Below are positions 54,866 through 64,000 of a stretch of 64,000 bases of DNA, in pieces. Each line of letters begins with the position of its first letter. Position 1 is the first letter of the stretch. A program made the translations under genes and the position numbers. This stretch comes from Nicotiana tabacum (lineage: Eukaryota; Streptophyta; Magnoliopsida; Solanales; Solanaceae): contig NC_134095.1 in NCBI RefSeq assembly GCF_000715075.1, forward strand, positions 51,078,806-51,142,805. The letters are read 5' to 3'. The notes under the pieces were generated by a model. That model saw only the letters and a program-made list of their open reading frames with translations. It had not been told where the DNA came from and ran no database searches.

Positions 54866-56818
54866 GTGCGTTTGTCGTTGAGTATCTTCGAGGGTTTTGA
54901 AAAAGACGGTTGGTTTGGTGAAAGTCTGGCCTCGCACTCATACTTCACGAGGTCAAGGAGAAGTGTTCAACTACCCGTTGTTAGGACCAGAAGCAGTACT
55001 CACACTTACTTCACCAGATCAAAAGGAAGTGTGGAAATGTCTTCAGAAATCCCATTGCAAACAATCCCTGTTTCCGAGGAGAGCTCAATCTCAGCCGTCC
55101 TCACACCTGAATCCGCAACTGCGGAGGAAAATAGAATCCTACGGCTACGCATGTTGGAAATGCTGGACGACTGGAATAATGGGAAAGAGCCGCCAAGTGT
55201 TGTTCCCGGGTTCCCTGAATTATTCTCCAGGTCAAGTGAGACTTCTAATGTCCCCATAAATTATCCTGCTACCCCATTCGGGTACCCAGCCACCTCAGCC
55301 TTCTCTACTGGATCGCCTTCTGAGCCTCATCCCCGAATGTCAGCCACCGATGCAAGCATGAACATCTTTACTGCATCACCTTGCCCGATTACGGCACAGC
55401 CTGCCACGTACAAACCAAGATTTGACTCATCCTCTTTTACATTCCAAGCACCATCGTTTTCAATGGAACCAACTAGGTTCGCTACCAGCACTAATCCTCT
55501 ACTGCCTCAGTGCGAGCTTGCACCCGAGCAGGATCAGAACCCCAAAATTGCAGAACAAAATGAGATTGCCAAGAGAATGAGAAGCCTTGAACAAAGTTTG
55601 AAGAATATGCAAGGATTGAGCAGACAGAAGAGCGTCTCTTACGCCGACCTATGCATGTTCCCTCACGTGCACCTGCCAGCGGGTTTCAAGACCCCAAAGT
55701 TCGAGAAATACGATGGGCACGGTGACCCCATTGCACATCTTAAGAAATACTGCAACCAATTGCGGGGAGCCGGCGGAAAAGAAGAACTGCTAATGGCATA
55801 TTTTGGGGAAAGTCTAGTAGGGATAGCCTCGGAATGGTACATGGACCAGGAAATGTCCCGATGGCATATATGGGATGATCTCGCCAGAGATTTTGTGAAA
55901 CAATTCCAGTATAACATCGACATTGCGCCAGACCGAAATTCTCTGTCGAATTTGAAGAAGAAACCGTCAGAAAGCTTCAGAGAATATGCTATTAAGTGGC
56001 GTGAACAGGCGTCAAGAGTGAAGCCTCCCATGGATGAAGTGGAAATGGTCACTACTTTTCTCCAGGCTCAAGAGTCTGACTATTTCCAAAACATGATGTC
56101 AGCCATGGGTAAGCCATTCGCGAAAGCGATCAAGATTGGAGAGATGGTGGAAAATGGTCTGAAAACAGGTAGGATTCTGAGTCAAGCAGCCATAAAGGCA
56201 ACCTCCCAGGCCGTCCAAAGCGGGTCCGGAGGAATGACAAGAGGGAAGAAGAAAGAAGAAACGACTATGGCAGCCTCGAAAGCAAGGAAGTATCGTCATC
56301 CCAGGCCCCGTTTCCCGGAAAGAACCCCACAACACTACTACCCCCACTCCAATTTGGCATATGCTCATCAACCTTATATGGTCATGAATGCCCAGCCTTA
56401 TGCCCATTCACCACAACAAGCCAACCGAGGCCCAGCTCCACCTCCCAGAAATCAGCCTCCTTACCGTAACCACTATAACCCACAACCCCCGCAGAATAAC
56501 TTCCGCCATCAAGAGCCACCCCGAAGGCGGACTTTCACGCCCATCGGTGAACCATACTCAACTTTGTTCCCGAAGCTAGTCCAGTTGGGTTTCTTGCAAC
56601 CAATCCCTCAAACAAGGCAAAACCCGACGTCACCTTCTTACAAAGCTGGAGTCAGATGCGCTTATCATTCAGGGGCCGAGGGACATGATACAAATGACTG
56701 CTGGTCGTTGAAAAGAGTGGTCGAAAATTTGATAGAGCAAGGGAAAATAGTGCTAAGGGACGAGGATATCCCGAATGTAACTAACAATCCATTACCTGCT
56801 CACAATATGGGCCGCTGA
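54866..56818 (+). CDS. gag: Gag polyprotein of element C
   Basis: The frame is open from 54866 (GTG), but the likely start is the ATG at 55037, giving 593 aa. The N-terminal part is Ser/Thr/Pro-rich and probably disordered. The retrotransposon gag (capsid-like) domain spans about 55640-56180 with FKTPKFEKYDGHGDP, HLKKYCNQLRG, SEWYMDQ, WDDLARDFVKQF and PSESFREYAIKWREQA. A Pro/Gln/His-rich linker follows, then a knuckle-like CAYHSGAEGHDTNDC near 56658-56702. The frame ends at 56818, just past the point near 56807 where one base appears to be lost. The protease frame continues two codons later in another phase, so gag and protease were probably one ORF. The capsid domain is intact. Confidence 0.88.
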   Translation: MRLSLSIFEGFEKDGWFGESLASHSYFTRSRRSVQLPVVRTRSSTHTYFTRSKGSVEMSSEIPLQTIPVSEESSISAVLTPESATAEENRILRLRMLEMLDDWNNGKEPPSVVPGFPELFSRSSETSNVPINYPATPFGYPATSAFSTGSPSEPHPRMSATDASMNIFTASPCPITAQPATYKPRFDSSSFTFQAPSFSMEPTRFATSTNPLLPQCELAPEQDQNPKIAEQNEIAKRMRSLEQSLKNMQGLSRQKSVSYADLCMFPHVHLPAGFKTPKFEKYDGHGDPIAHLKKYCNQLRGAGGKEELLMAYFGESLVGIASEWYMDQEMSRWHIWDDLARDFVKQFQYNIDIAPDRNSLSNLKKKPSESFREYAIKWREQASRVKPPMDEVEMVTTFLQAQESDYFQNMMSAMGKPFAKAIKIGEMVENGLKTGRILSQAAIKATSQAVQSGSGGMTRGKKKEETTMAASKARKYRHPRPRFPERTPQHYYPHSNLAYAHQPYMVMNAQPYAHSPQQANRGPAPPPRNQPPYRNHYNPQPPQNNFRHQEPPRRRTFTPIGEPYSTLFPKLVQLGFLQPIPQTRQNPTSPSYKAGVRCAYHSGAEGHDTNDCWSLKRVVENLIEQGKIVLRDEDIPNVTNNPLPAHNMGR

Positions 56819-56823
56819 TCGGA

Positions 56824-58562
56824 ATGATTTGTGAAGACAAAGAGTTTGACCCTGCTCTGAAAGCCATAATTGCCATTGTCGACACGGGGAAGAGGCCCGA
56901 AATAGACCAGAAACCAGAAAAGGGGGAGGAGGCCAAAGCTATAAAGAAAGAGCCTGAAAAGAAGGTGGAGAAGAAAGTGGTACCGGTAAAGGATGGAGTT
57001 CTTTACATACCACGAGGTCGATCTGAGAAGACGCAGAACTTCGGAATCAAAAAGACAAAACCTATGTACGTGCCGAAAGGGGCCTATGTGGTCCGAGGGA
57101 CGATTCAACCACCTCGGCTGAATGAGCCAGTGGTTATCGGACGCGTGCCACAAAAGCCAATGACCAACCCGTCCACAGTGCCGTGGAATTATCAAAAGAC
57201 TTTGGTAACGTACAAAGGTAAAGAGGTCATGGGAGAACTTCCAGAAAATACTTTCATTGGAAGGTATTCAAATACCCAAGAACTGAACAACGCCACACAA
57301 AGGCGCTTCCCGCCAAAGAAGCCCGTAAGTGTTGAAGAAGCGGAAGTTTTCTTCCAACAAATGAAAATGCCGGATTACGAAGTGATAGATCAACTGCGCA
57401 AGTACCCCGAGCAAGTGTCCATGCTGTCATTGTTAATGAGGTCGACCGAGCATCAGAAGATCTTACTGAAGACCCTGAATGAAGCATATGTACCAGTTGA
57501 AACCTCGGTAGAACAATTAGAGCGGATGACAGAAAGATTCTTCGCCGTCAACCAAATCTCTTTCAGCAAGAACGATCTACCCCCGGAAGGAGCAGCACAC
57601 AACAAGGCTTTGCATCTAACAGTTAAATGCGAAGACTTTTATGTCAAGCGGGTAATGTTGGATGGGGGATCAGGTGTTGACATTTGCCCACTCTCCACGC
57701 TGCTAAGAATGGAAATTGGGACCGAAAGAATCCGACCCAACAATGTCTGCGTAAGAGCTTTCGACGGCATCAAGAGAGATACCATGGGGGAAATAGACCT
57801 GTTGTTGGTCATAGGACCAGTCGAGTTTGAAGTAACCTTCCAGGTGCTCGACATGGACACATCCTACAATTTCCTCCTCGGCAGACCTTGGATCCATGCG
57901 GCAGGAGCTGTGCCTTCCACTCTTCACCAGATGGTGAAGTTCGAGTACGAAGACCGAGAGATCGTGGTCCACGGAGAAGATGAGCATGCTATTTATCGGG
58001 ACCCATCTATCCCATATCTTGAACCAAGCGAAGGGAGCGAACATACGGTCTATCAAGCTTTCGAGATTATACTGGCAGAGCAGCACGAAGAGGGAATACC
58101 CTGCCCCCAACCTTTCTTGTCTAACGCCTCGGTTATGGTGGCCAAAGAGATGATCCTGCACGGATTTAGGCCAGGGAAAGGGCTTGGACGAACCCTTCAG
58201 GGAATAACGGAACCCATTACCTTGCCAGTCACCAAGAAACCCTTTGGACTAGGCTTCAAACCTACTCCAGCAGACGAAGAGTGGGCAAAGAAAAGGAAAA
58301 ATGAGGGTTGGAAGTTACCTCGAGCATTGCCGGATTTATATGCAACTTTCATCAGGCCAAGGTACGCCGAAGAAGAAGATGATGAGGTCTTCACAGCTGA
58401 GGAAATCGAGGAGATATGTGGGGCAATGAGAAAAATGCTCTACGAGGTCCACATGGTTCAACCAGGTGAAGGCACAAGCACTGCTGAGATGCTGTACATG
58501 GGGCCGAACGCCAAACTTCAAAACTGGGAGGTCACGCCATTCCCAACTAGACGGAAGTCCGG
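56824..58562 (+). CDS. pol: Protease exon with aspartic protease and G-patch
   Basis: This is a 580-aa frame, of which the first residues (MICEDKEFDPALKAI) continue the gag tail after the frameshift. A Lys/Glu-rich basic stretch follows. The retroviral-type aspartic protease lies at about residues 265-370, with active-site text MLDGGSGVDICPLSTLL and the flap/return FLLGRPWIHAAGAVP. A G-patch follows at about 439-470 (MILHGFRPGKGLGRTL), a known feature of some plant gypsy proteases. Acidic residues close the frame. The apparent stop at 58564-58566 sits directly after a GT at 58563-58564 that fits a splice donor, so it may not be the real end of the protein. Confidence 0.85.
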
Positions 58563-58776
58563 GTAGACCTGTCCTGCCACCTTTCCTGTGTCACAAGTTG
58601 TCTCCAAGACATAACTTGAACGTTTTCTTCCTTTCAATTGTTGTTTTGAATTCCTAAGTTGTAAACATTGTTGTCTTCCAACTTTCCAAAGAAAATGAAA
58701 AAAAAAATCAACATTGCTTTCCCATTCTTTCTTTTGTTCTGATTTTTGTTATTTTTCCTTTTATCTTTCCTTTCAG
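58563..58776 (+). other. Putative intron between protease and RT of element C
   Basis: It starts GGTAGAC (donor GT at 58563) and ends in a long pyrimidine tract with CCTTTCAG (acceptor AG at 58775-58776). A branch-like CTGAT is at 58739-58743. It is 214 nt and T-rich with a stop at its start. The donor leaves two bases of a codon and the next exon supplies the third, so the frame runs from protease into RT. Introns at this place are established for Ogre elements. Confidence 0.8.
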
Positions 58777-60430
58777 TTATAATAATGTGACTTTAAATAT
58801 GACATGCTTGCGGACTTCACGCCCAGATCACAACGAGCTATTTAACTGTGAATTAATGAACCCAGAACCAGAATATGATGAAGAAGAGGCTTTTAGGGAA
58901 ATAAACCGAGAGTTGGAACATTTCGAGAATAAACCTAAGCCAAATCTGAATGACACTGAACCGGTAAATTTAGGAACCCCGGAAGAAATCTGGGAGACCA
59001 AGATAAGCATTCACACGGACAAGAAAACGCGAGAGGCGATAATTCAACTTCTCTTTGAATTTAAAGACGTGTTTGCTTGGTCATATGATGACATGCCGGG
59101 ACTAGGTGTTGATCTAGTGGTTCATAAATTGCCGATTCATCCTGATTGTCCTCTAGTTTAACAAAAGCAACGAAAGTTCAAAACTGAGATCAGTGACAAG
59201 ATTAAAGAGGAGATCACCAAACAATTGAAAACGGGAGTGATTCGGGTAGTCCAGTATACAACTTGGTTGGCAAATATGGTTCCAGTACCGAAAAAGGACG
59301 GGAAAACTCGGGTATGTGTAGATTACCGAGATCTGAACAGAGCAAGTCCTAAAGATAATTTCCCGCTGCCCAACATCCACATCCTCGTTGATAATTGCGC
59401 CAAACACGAGATACAGTCTTTTGTAGATTGTTACGCTGGGTATCATCAGGTATTGATGGATGAAGAGGACGCCGAGAAAACTGCCTTCACCACGCCTTGG
59501 GGCACCTACTATTACCGGGTCATGCCATTTGGTTTGAAGAATGCTGGGGCTACTTACATGAGGGCCATGACTGCCATTTTTCATGACATGATGCATCAGG
59601 AAATAGAGGTGTATGTGGACGACGTGATAGTCAAGTCCAGGACGCAGGATAATCACATCCAAGACTTGAGGAAATTCTTCGAGAGATTAAGGAAGTATGA
59701 CTTGAAGCTGAACCCAGCCAAATGTGCTTTCGGAGTTCCGTCAGGCAAACTTTTGGGCTTCATCGTAAGTAGGAGAGGTATCGAGCTAGATCCAACTAAG
59801 ATAAAATCCATCAGAGATCTTCCTCCCCTGAGAACAAAGAAAGATATGATGAGTCTGTTGGGCAGGTTGAACTACATCAGTCGGTTTATTGCCCAGCTGA
59901 CAAGCACGTGTGAGCCCATATTCAAGCTGTTAAGGAAAGATGCGGCGATTAAATGGACAACTGAGTGTCAAGAAGCCTTTGATAAAGTCAAAGAATACCT
60001 TTCGAATCCCCCAGTCTTGGTCCCTCCAGAACCAGGGAGGCCACTTTTCTTGTATCTGACAGTCTTGGAGAACTCTTTCGGTTGCGTCCTCGGGCAACAC
60101 GACGTAACCGGAAAGAAGGAGCAAGCAATCTACTACTTGAGCAAGAAATTCACCGGCTACGAGGCCAAATACACTCTGCTGGAAAGGACATACTGCGCTC
60201 TCACGTGGGTTGCTCAAAAGCTGAGACATTATCTCCAAGCCCACACTACGTTCCTCATAAGCAGGTTGGATCCTTTGAAGTATATATTTCAGAAACCAAT
60301 GCCTACTGGGAGACTGGCTAAATGGCAAATCTTGCTTACGGAATTCGACATAGTCTATGTCACTCGCACGACAATGAAAGCCCAGGCGCTAGCAGATCAT
60401 TTGGCCGAAAATCCGGTCGATGAGGAATAA
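58777..60430 (+). pseudogene. pol: Reverse transcriptase and first RNase H of element C
   Basis: The frame is open from 58777, has a stop at 59159-59161 and then runs from 59162 to a stop at 60428-60430 in the same phase. RT motifs are LANMVPVPKKDGKTRVCVDY, FPLPNI, YAGYHQV, TTPWGTYYYRVMPFGLKNAG and the YVDD box at 59612-59623. The RT thumb/connection and an RNase H-like domain follow at about 60040-60400 with YYLSKKF, YTLLERTYCALTWV and KAQALADHLAENP. In this first RNase H the usual leading Asp is not seen (LYLTVLENSF), as expected for the degenerate copy in two-RNase-H elements. The two nonsense codons are single-base events with no frameshift. Confidence 0.88.
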
Positions 60431-62230
60431 CAGCCATTGAGTACCTACTTTCCAGATGAAGAAGTAAACACCGTAGAAGTGGTCTCGGAGGACGCTCATG
60501 TCTGGAAGATGTTCTTTGATGGAGCCGTGAATGCCAAGGGTGTAGGGATTGGGGCAATTTTGATCTCGCCTTCTGGTCAGCATTATCCCGCCACAGCTAG
60601 ACTTCGTTTCTTTTGCACAAATAATACAGCCGAGTATGAAGCCTGCATCATGGGCATGCATATGGCAATCGATCAGGATGTCAAAGGCTTACTGATTATG
60701 GGAGATTCTGACCTGATTATCCAGCAAGCCCAAGGCGAATGGGAAACTTGGGATGTCAAACTTATCCCTTACCGACAGCATGTGGAGGACCTCGGCAAGC
60801 GCTTTACATCAATAGAGTTCAGGTATATCCCGAGGTGTCACAATGAACTGGCAGACGCACTCGCTACTCTGGCTTCAATGCTACCCTACCCGGGCAACGC
60901 CCACGTCGATCCTTTGGAAATCCAAATCAGGGAACGACACGGTTACTGCAATGTAATCGAGGCGGGATCAAATACGCAGCCATGGTACCATGACATCAAG
61001 AGGTTCTTGAAAACGCAAAAATACCCCGAGCATGCTACTGGAGATCAAAAGAGGACCATTAGGCGACATGCAAGTGATTTCTTTTTGAGCGGTGAATTGT
61101 TGTATAAGAGGACCCCGAACATCAATCTTCTAAGATGTGTCGATATCGAGGAGGCAAGAAAGATCATGCACGAAGTACACGCAGGTGTGTGCGGACCTCA
61201 CATGAACGGGTATGTTTTAGCAAAGAAAATCCTTCGAGCAGGTTATTACTGGATGACCATGGAAAAGGATTGCTTTAGCTTCGTTCGGAAGTGTCATCAG
61301 TGTCAGGTGCACGGTGATTTGATTCATGCACCTCCCACGGAGCTGCATCCCATGTCTGCACCCTGGCCATTTGTCGCCTGGGGCATGGACGTCATTGGAC
61401 CAATCGAACCAAAAGCTTCAAATGGACACAGGTTTATACTGGTTGCCATCGATTACTTCACGAAATGGGTAGAGGCTGTCACTCTCAAGTCGGTCACTAA
61501 AAAAGTTGTAGTGAATTTTGTACACTCAAATATTATCTGTCGTTTCGGTATTCCTGCGACTATCATTACAGATAATGCAGCAAACTTGAACAGTCACTTG
61601 ATAGGAGATGTATGAGAGCAATTCAAAATAACGCATAGGAACTCTACTCCTTATCGTCCAAAGGCCAATGGTGCTGTAGAAGCGGCGAACAAGAACATCA
61701 AGAAGATTTTGAGAAAAACAATCCAAGGTTCCCGACAGTGGCATGAGCAGTTACCATTTGCGTTGTTGGGATATCGTACTACGGTACGCACGTCAGTAGG
61801 AGCGACTCCTTATCTTTTGGTTTATGGGACCGAGGCGGTAATACCAGCAGAGGTAGAAATTCCTTCGCTTCGAACCATTGTCGAAGCAGAAATCGAAGAC
61901 AGTGAGTGGGTCAAGACTCGGTTAGAGCAATTGACTTTGATTGATGAAAAGCGAATGGCCGCGGTTTGTCACGGACAGTTGTACCAACGAAGAATGGCCC
62001 GTGCTTACAACAAGAAAGTCCGGCCCAGGAATTTCGAAGTAGGTCAGCTGGTACTGAGGCGTATTCTGCCGCATCATGAGGAAGCCAAAGGGAAGTTTGC
62101 TCCAAATTGGAAAGGCCCATACATCATAAGGAAGATATTGCCAAGAGGAGCGTTGTATTTAGGTGATATCGAAGGAAATGACCCCGAAACAGCAGTAAAT
62201 GCAGATGCAGTCAAGAGATACTACGTCTAA
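60431..62230 (+). pseudogene. pol: Second RNase H (archaeal-like) and integrase of element C
   Basis: Same phase as the RT frame. The second RNase H (about 60506-60890) has the full acidic set: FFDGA near 60518, TAEYEA near 60630, GDSDL near 60703 and NELADALA near 60845. Integrase follows, with an HHCC finger (HAGVCGPH, CHQCQ) at about 61170-61310, then catalytic Asp in GMDVIGP (61388), Asp in ITDNAAN (61571) and Glu in NGAVEAANK (61679). A stop at 61613-61615 lies between the second Asp and the Glu. The C-terminal domain (VGQLVLRRI, GKFAPNWKGPYII) ends at 62230 with no chromodomain, as in the Tat lineage. All residues needed for catalysis remain in sequence, but the stop breaks the protein. 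Confidence 0.88.
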
Positions 62231-62357
62231 ATTATACTCCAGTGGTCCTGACACATTTGAAAATGACGAAGGTCTTATTCCCCACTACTCCCAAACACTA
62301 CCCAATTCTCTCTACAAGCCTTTGGGCCGCTTAAAAAAAAAAACATTGATTGAGGTC

Positions 62358-62419
62358 TGAACTACGTTTGACTTGATTCTGAAAGGATTCGTAGGCAGCC
62401 TCTCCCTGAGGTTCAGTCA
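62358..62419 (+). repeat. Boundary motif, copy 3
   Basis: GAACTACGTTTGACTTGATTC, then GGATTCGTAGGCAGCCTCT and GAGGTTCAGTC (each part shown briefly). It lies 130 bp after the integrase stop. Confidence 0.8.
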
Positions 62420-62600
62420 CACCAACAATAAAATCCCATTCACCCTGAAATTGAAACCGGGGCACGTCGAGCAGTTTAGAAGTTAGTATCATCTACCTCT
62501 CTTTACCAAGCACAAGCCTTCAAATCAATTACCAAAGAGAGTGGGAAACCAATAAGTGTCACAAATGGAGACCGGCACACTCATGAATTGAGAGAAATAT

Positions 62601-62783
62601 ATGAGAGAGTCTTGTCGGTGAAAACCTTCGGGCACCACGAGGCGACGGGAGTAGAGAAACCAAAATGAGAGACCTTGCTTAGTAAAAACTCGCAAAGAGT
62701 GCTATCAAGCGATGACCGGAAGAGAAATGAGAGAGGCCAACCAGCGAAAACCCGCAAAGGGCGCTGTTGGCCGGAAAAAAAAA
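62601..62783 (+). repeat. Three tandem structured units of about 60 bp
   Basis: Units start with ATGAGAGA at 62601, 62665 and 62727. Each has an AAAACC/AAAACTC core. Unit 3 forms a hairpin of 62735-62746 (GGCCAACCAGCG) with 62762-62772 (CGCTGTTGGCC) with one bulge. The inner stems CCC/GGG and CTC/GAG in units 3 and 2 differ in a paired manner. Confidence 0.78.
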
Positions 62784-63169
62784 ATGACTCCACCCCAAAG
62801 AGGTCTCGGCAAAGTTCCACCGGTTTGGAATCACTGATCCGTTCTGGTTCAGGGAAGCGCAAGTTCATGGAAGGTCAGGCGTCCAGTCCAAAGAGCATGT
62901 CATGTCATTTAAAGCCAGCATTATCTTCCTCAGATAAGTCTTTCTCGTCCCGAAGGGGGCACTCCTTTTCTGAAATTTGTTTTATCTTTTCTTTGTTTTT
63001 CTTCGAATCTCTTTTATGTTTAAGCCCAAGTTCTAGATGTACTGGAAAGGACAGGTGGCAGGTTTGGTTGCACGGAATTCCGTTTTATGAAGGAAAATGC
63101 CTCGTTTCGTTGGTACGTTTGTCCAAGCCTGATGAATCATGATGTTTGATGGCGTTCAAAGTAAAGAGG

Positions 63170-63500
63170 AAAAAGAGAAATTTCCCCCAGCAAGTCCGCC
63201 TTCGGACGAATCCCCACAGAGTCTCCCTTTGTACAATCCCCTACAATCCCCCACAAAGTCTCCCCAATATATATATAAAAAAAAAATCCCCGTTGGAATT
63301 TCCCCAGCACATCCCCAGCGAGTCCCTTTGTAAAAATTCCCCAACAAGCTTACCCCAACCAAGCCTAGAAAGCCCGCTTCGAAACAAATCCCCAGCATGC
63401 CCCATTGTACAAAAATCCACACAAAGAATCCACTTTGTAAATATTCCCCCATAGGGCTTCCTTTGTACAAATCCCCACAGAATACTTCCAATAAAATCCC
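63170..63500 (+). repeat. Degenerate tandem array, unit about 27 bp, in the 3' UTR of C
   Basis: Roughly ten units carry TTTGTACAAATCCCCACA and AGTCTCCC-like words with variable spacing. The opposite strand is open for 216 codons only because the unit happens to lack stops there. Confidence 0.7.
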
Positions 63501-64000
63501 CGTTGAGAACCTCCAAGCAAAACGGGACACACACACAAAAAAAAAAAAAGAGAAAAGAAAAAAGAGCCTTACGAGGCAAATCATCACAGAATCTGGAAAT
63601 ACAAGCCTGAGCGGTCTAAAGGGTTTCGGCATATGAATCAAATCAATGGCGGGACTTCGCAACAGAAATGAAGACGCAACAAAGCAACCGGGAACGATCA
63701 AGGTCACCAAACCGACCGTCATTTCCGAACTAACAATTGTTCTTTGTCTGAAAAGTTGAAACAGGTGTAATCCAAGACAACCGTGCAAGAAGCAGGTGTC
63801 GCCCAAAGAAGAAGGTACATGGGTACAAGAAATATTTTGGCAATAAGGAATTCACTCGAAAGGTAAGTTTCCACGAAACTCCCTTTTATCTTATACTAAA
63901 ACAAGAAAATTCAAAACAAAAAAGAGGTCGCTTAGTATTCTCGAACTTTGTCCCAGCCAATCAGCATTAGGGTTTTAAACCCTAAACTGAACTTTTCCCA

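Larger units (their letters stand above)
47038..64000 (+). mobile_element. Element C: Ogre/Tat-lineage Ty3/gypsy retrotransposon, 3' end off-window
   Basis: The order is 5' LTR (47038-51023), PBS, leader, ORF1 (52359-54416), gag, protease with G-patch, intron, RT, two RNase H domains, integrase and a long 3' UTR with repeats. ORF1, the intron before RT and the doubled RNase H are established traits of Ogre/Tat elements. At 17 kb before any 3' LTR it is in the giant size class of that lineage. Gag-pol has one frameshift and three in-frame stops, so this copy looks disabled but young. Confidence 0.93.
62231..64000 (+). other. 3' untranslated region of element C
   Basis: Non-coding and rich in repeats. 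It holds the third boundary motif (62358-62419), three structured units (62601-62783), a degenerate tandem array (63170-63500) and A-rich tracts. Neither a polypurine tract nor the LTR start word was found before the window ends, so the 3' LTR lies beyond 64000. Confidence 0.7.

Noticed and set aside
57703..58161. 152-codon minus-strand frame opposite protease
   Set aside because: It is a shadow of the protease exon, with no domain of its own.
59153..59662. 169-codon minus-strand frame opposite RT
   Set aside because: It is a shadow of the conserved RT codons on the plus strand.
62675..63142. 155-codon plus-strand frame after pol
   Set aside because: It crosses two of the structured units and T-rich DNA, with no homologous pattern or sensible start. 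Non-coding 3' UTR is the better reading.
63156..63806. 216-codon minus-strand frame in the 3' UTR of C
   Set aside because: It is the reverse of the tandem array and A-rich tracts. Its residues are low-complexity Phe/Gly/Leu repeats with no domain, so it is a by-product of the repeat.
1..64000. Endogenous plant pararetrovirus sequence, common in Solanaceae
   Set aside because: I saw no movement-protein or caulimovirid-type coat motifs. All RT regions belong to LTR elements or a LINE by context.

Overview
This window is repeat-derived plant nuclear DNA. I found no host protein-coding gene that I can support. The mix of elements suggests a large Solanaceae genome, Nicotiana-like but not proven: chromovirus LTRs of about 3 kb, an Ogre/Tat-type Ty3/gypsy element, a Solanaceae-type tRNA-derived SINE, and Ty1/copia and LINE debris. 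The sequence is a stack of nested insertions, several of which are fixed by exact 5-bp target site duplications (TSDs).

Layout. 1-6216: right half of a decayed Tekay/Del-like chromovirus (element E: pol remnant, polypurine tract, 3.0-kb 3' LTR). 6217-10839: minus-strand Ty1/copia remnant (H: gag pieces, repeat-rich leader, PBS, 5' LTR), split by a 2.29-kb solo LTR (G, TSD TCAAC). 10895-32976: minus-strand gypsy-type element A, which contains plus-strand element B (about 14555-27420). B in turn contains a 4.2-kb Ogre-type solo LTR (I, 19605-23801, TSD GTGTT). A and B share an internal region with almost no coding capacity, so they look like a non-autonomous family. 32977-37390: low-information DNA with a SINE split by an LTR-like insert. 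37391-46282: minus-strand chromovirus D (TSD GTGGA), mostly deleted inside, carrying solo LTR F (TSD AAAAC), and itself sitting in a LINE 3' end (37310-37390 and 46283-46767). 47038-64000: the left 17 kb of an Ogre/Tat element (C), with its 3' LTR beyond the window.

Element C is the best preserved locus. It has a 3986-bp 5' LTR, a PBS, an extra ORF1 (685 aa, DUF7745-like plus coiled coil), gag, protease with a G-patch, a probable 214-nt intron between protease and reverse transcriptase, RT, two RNase H domains and integrase. Its gag-pol frame is broken by one frameshift and three nonsense codons, so this copy is probably not autonomous.

The most interesting signals are non-coding. They are a long LTR hairpin in the Ogre family whose two copies differ by compensatory changes, a motif repeated three times at the ORF boundaries of C, three tandem structured units after pol, a hairpin block of about 54 bp shared by six gypsy LTRs, and CG-rich arrays upstream of putative TATA boxes in most of the gypsy LTRs. 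Family names rest on motif recognition by eye; no database search was run.
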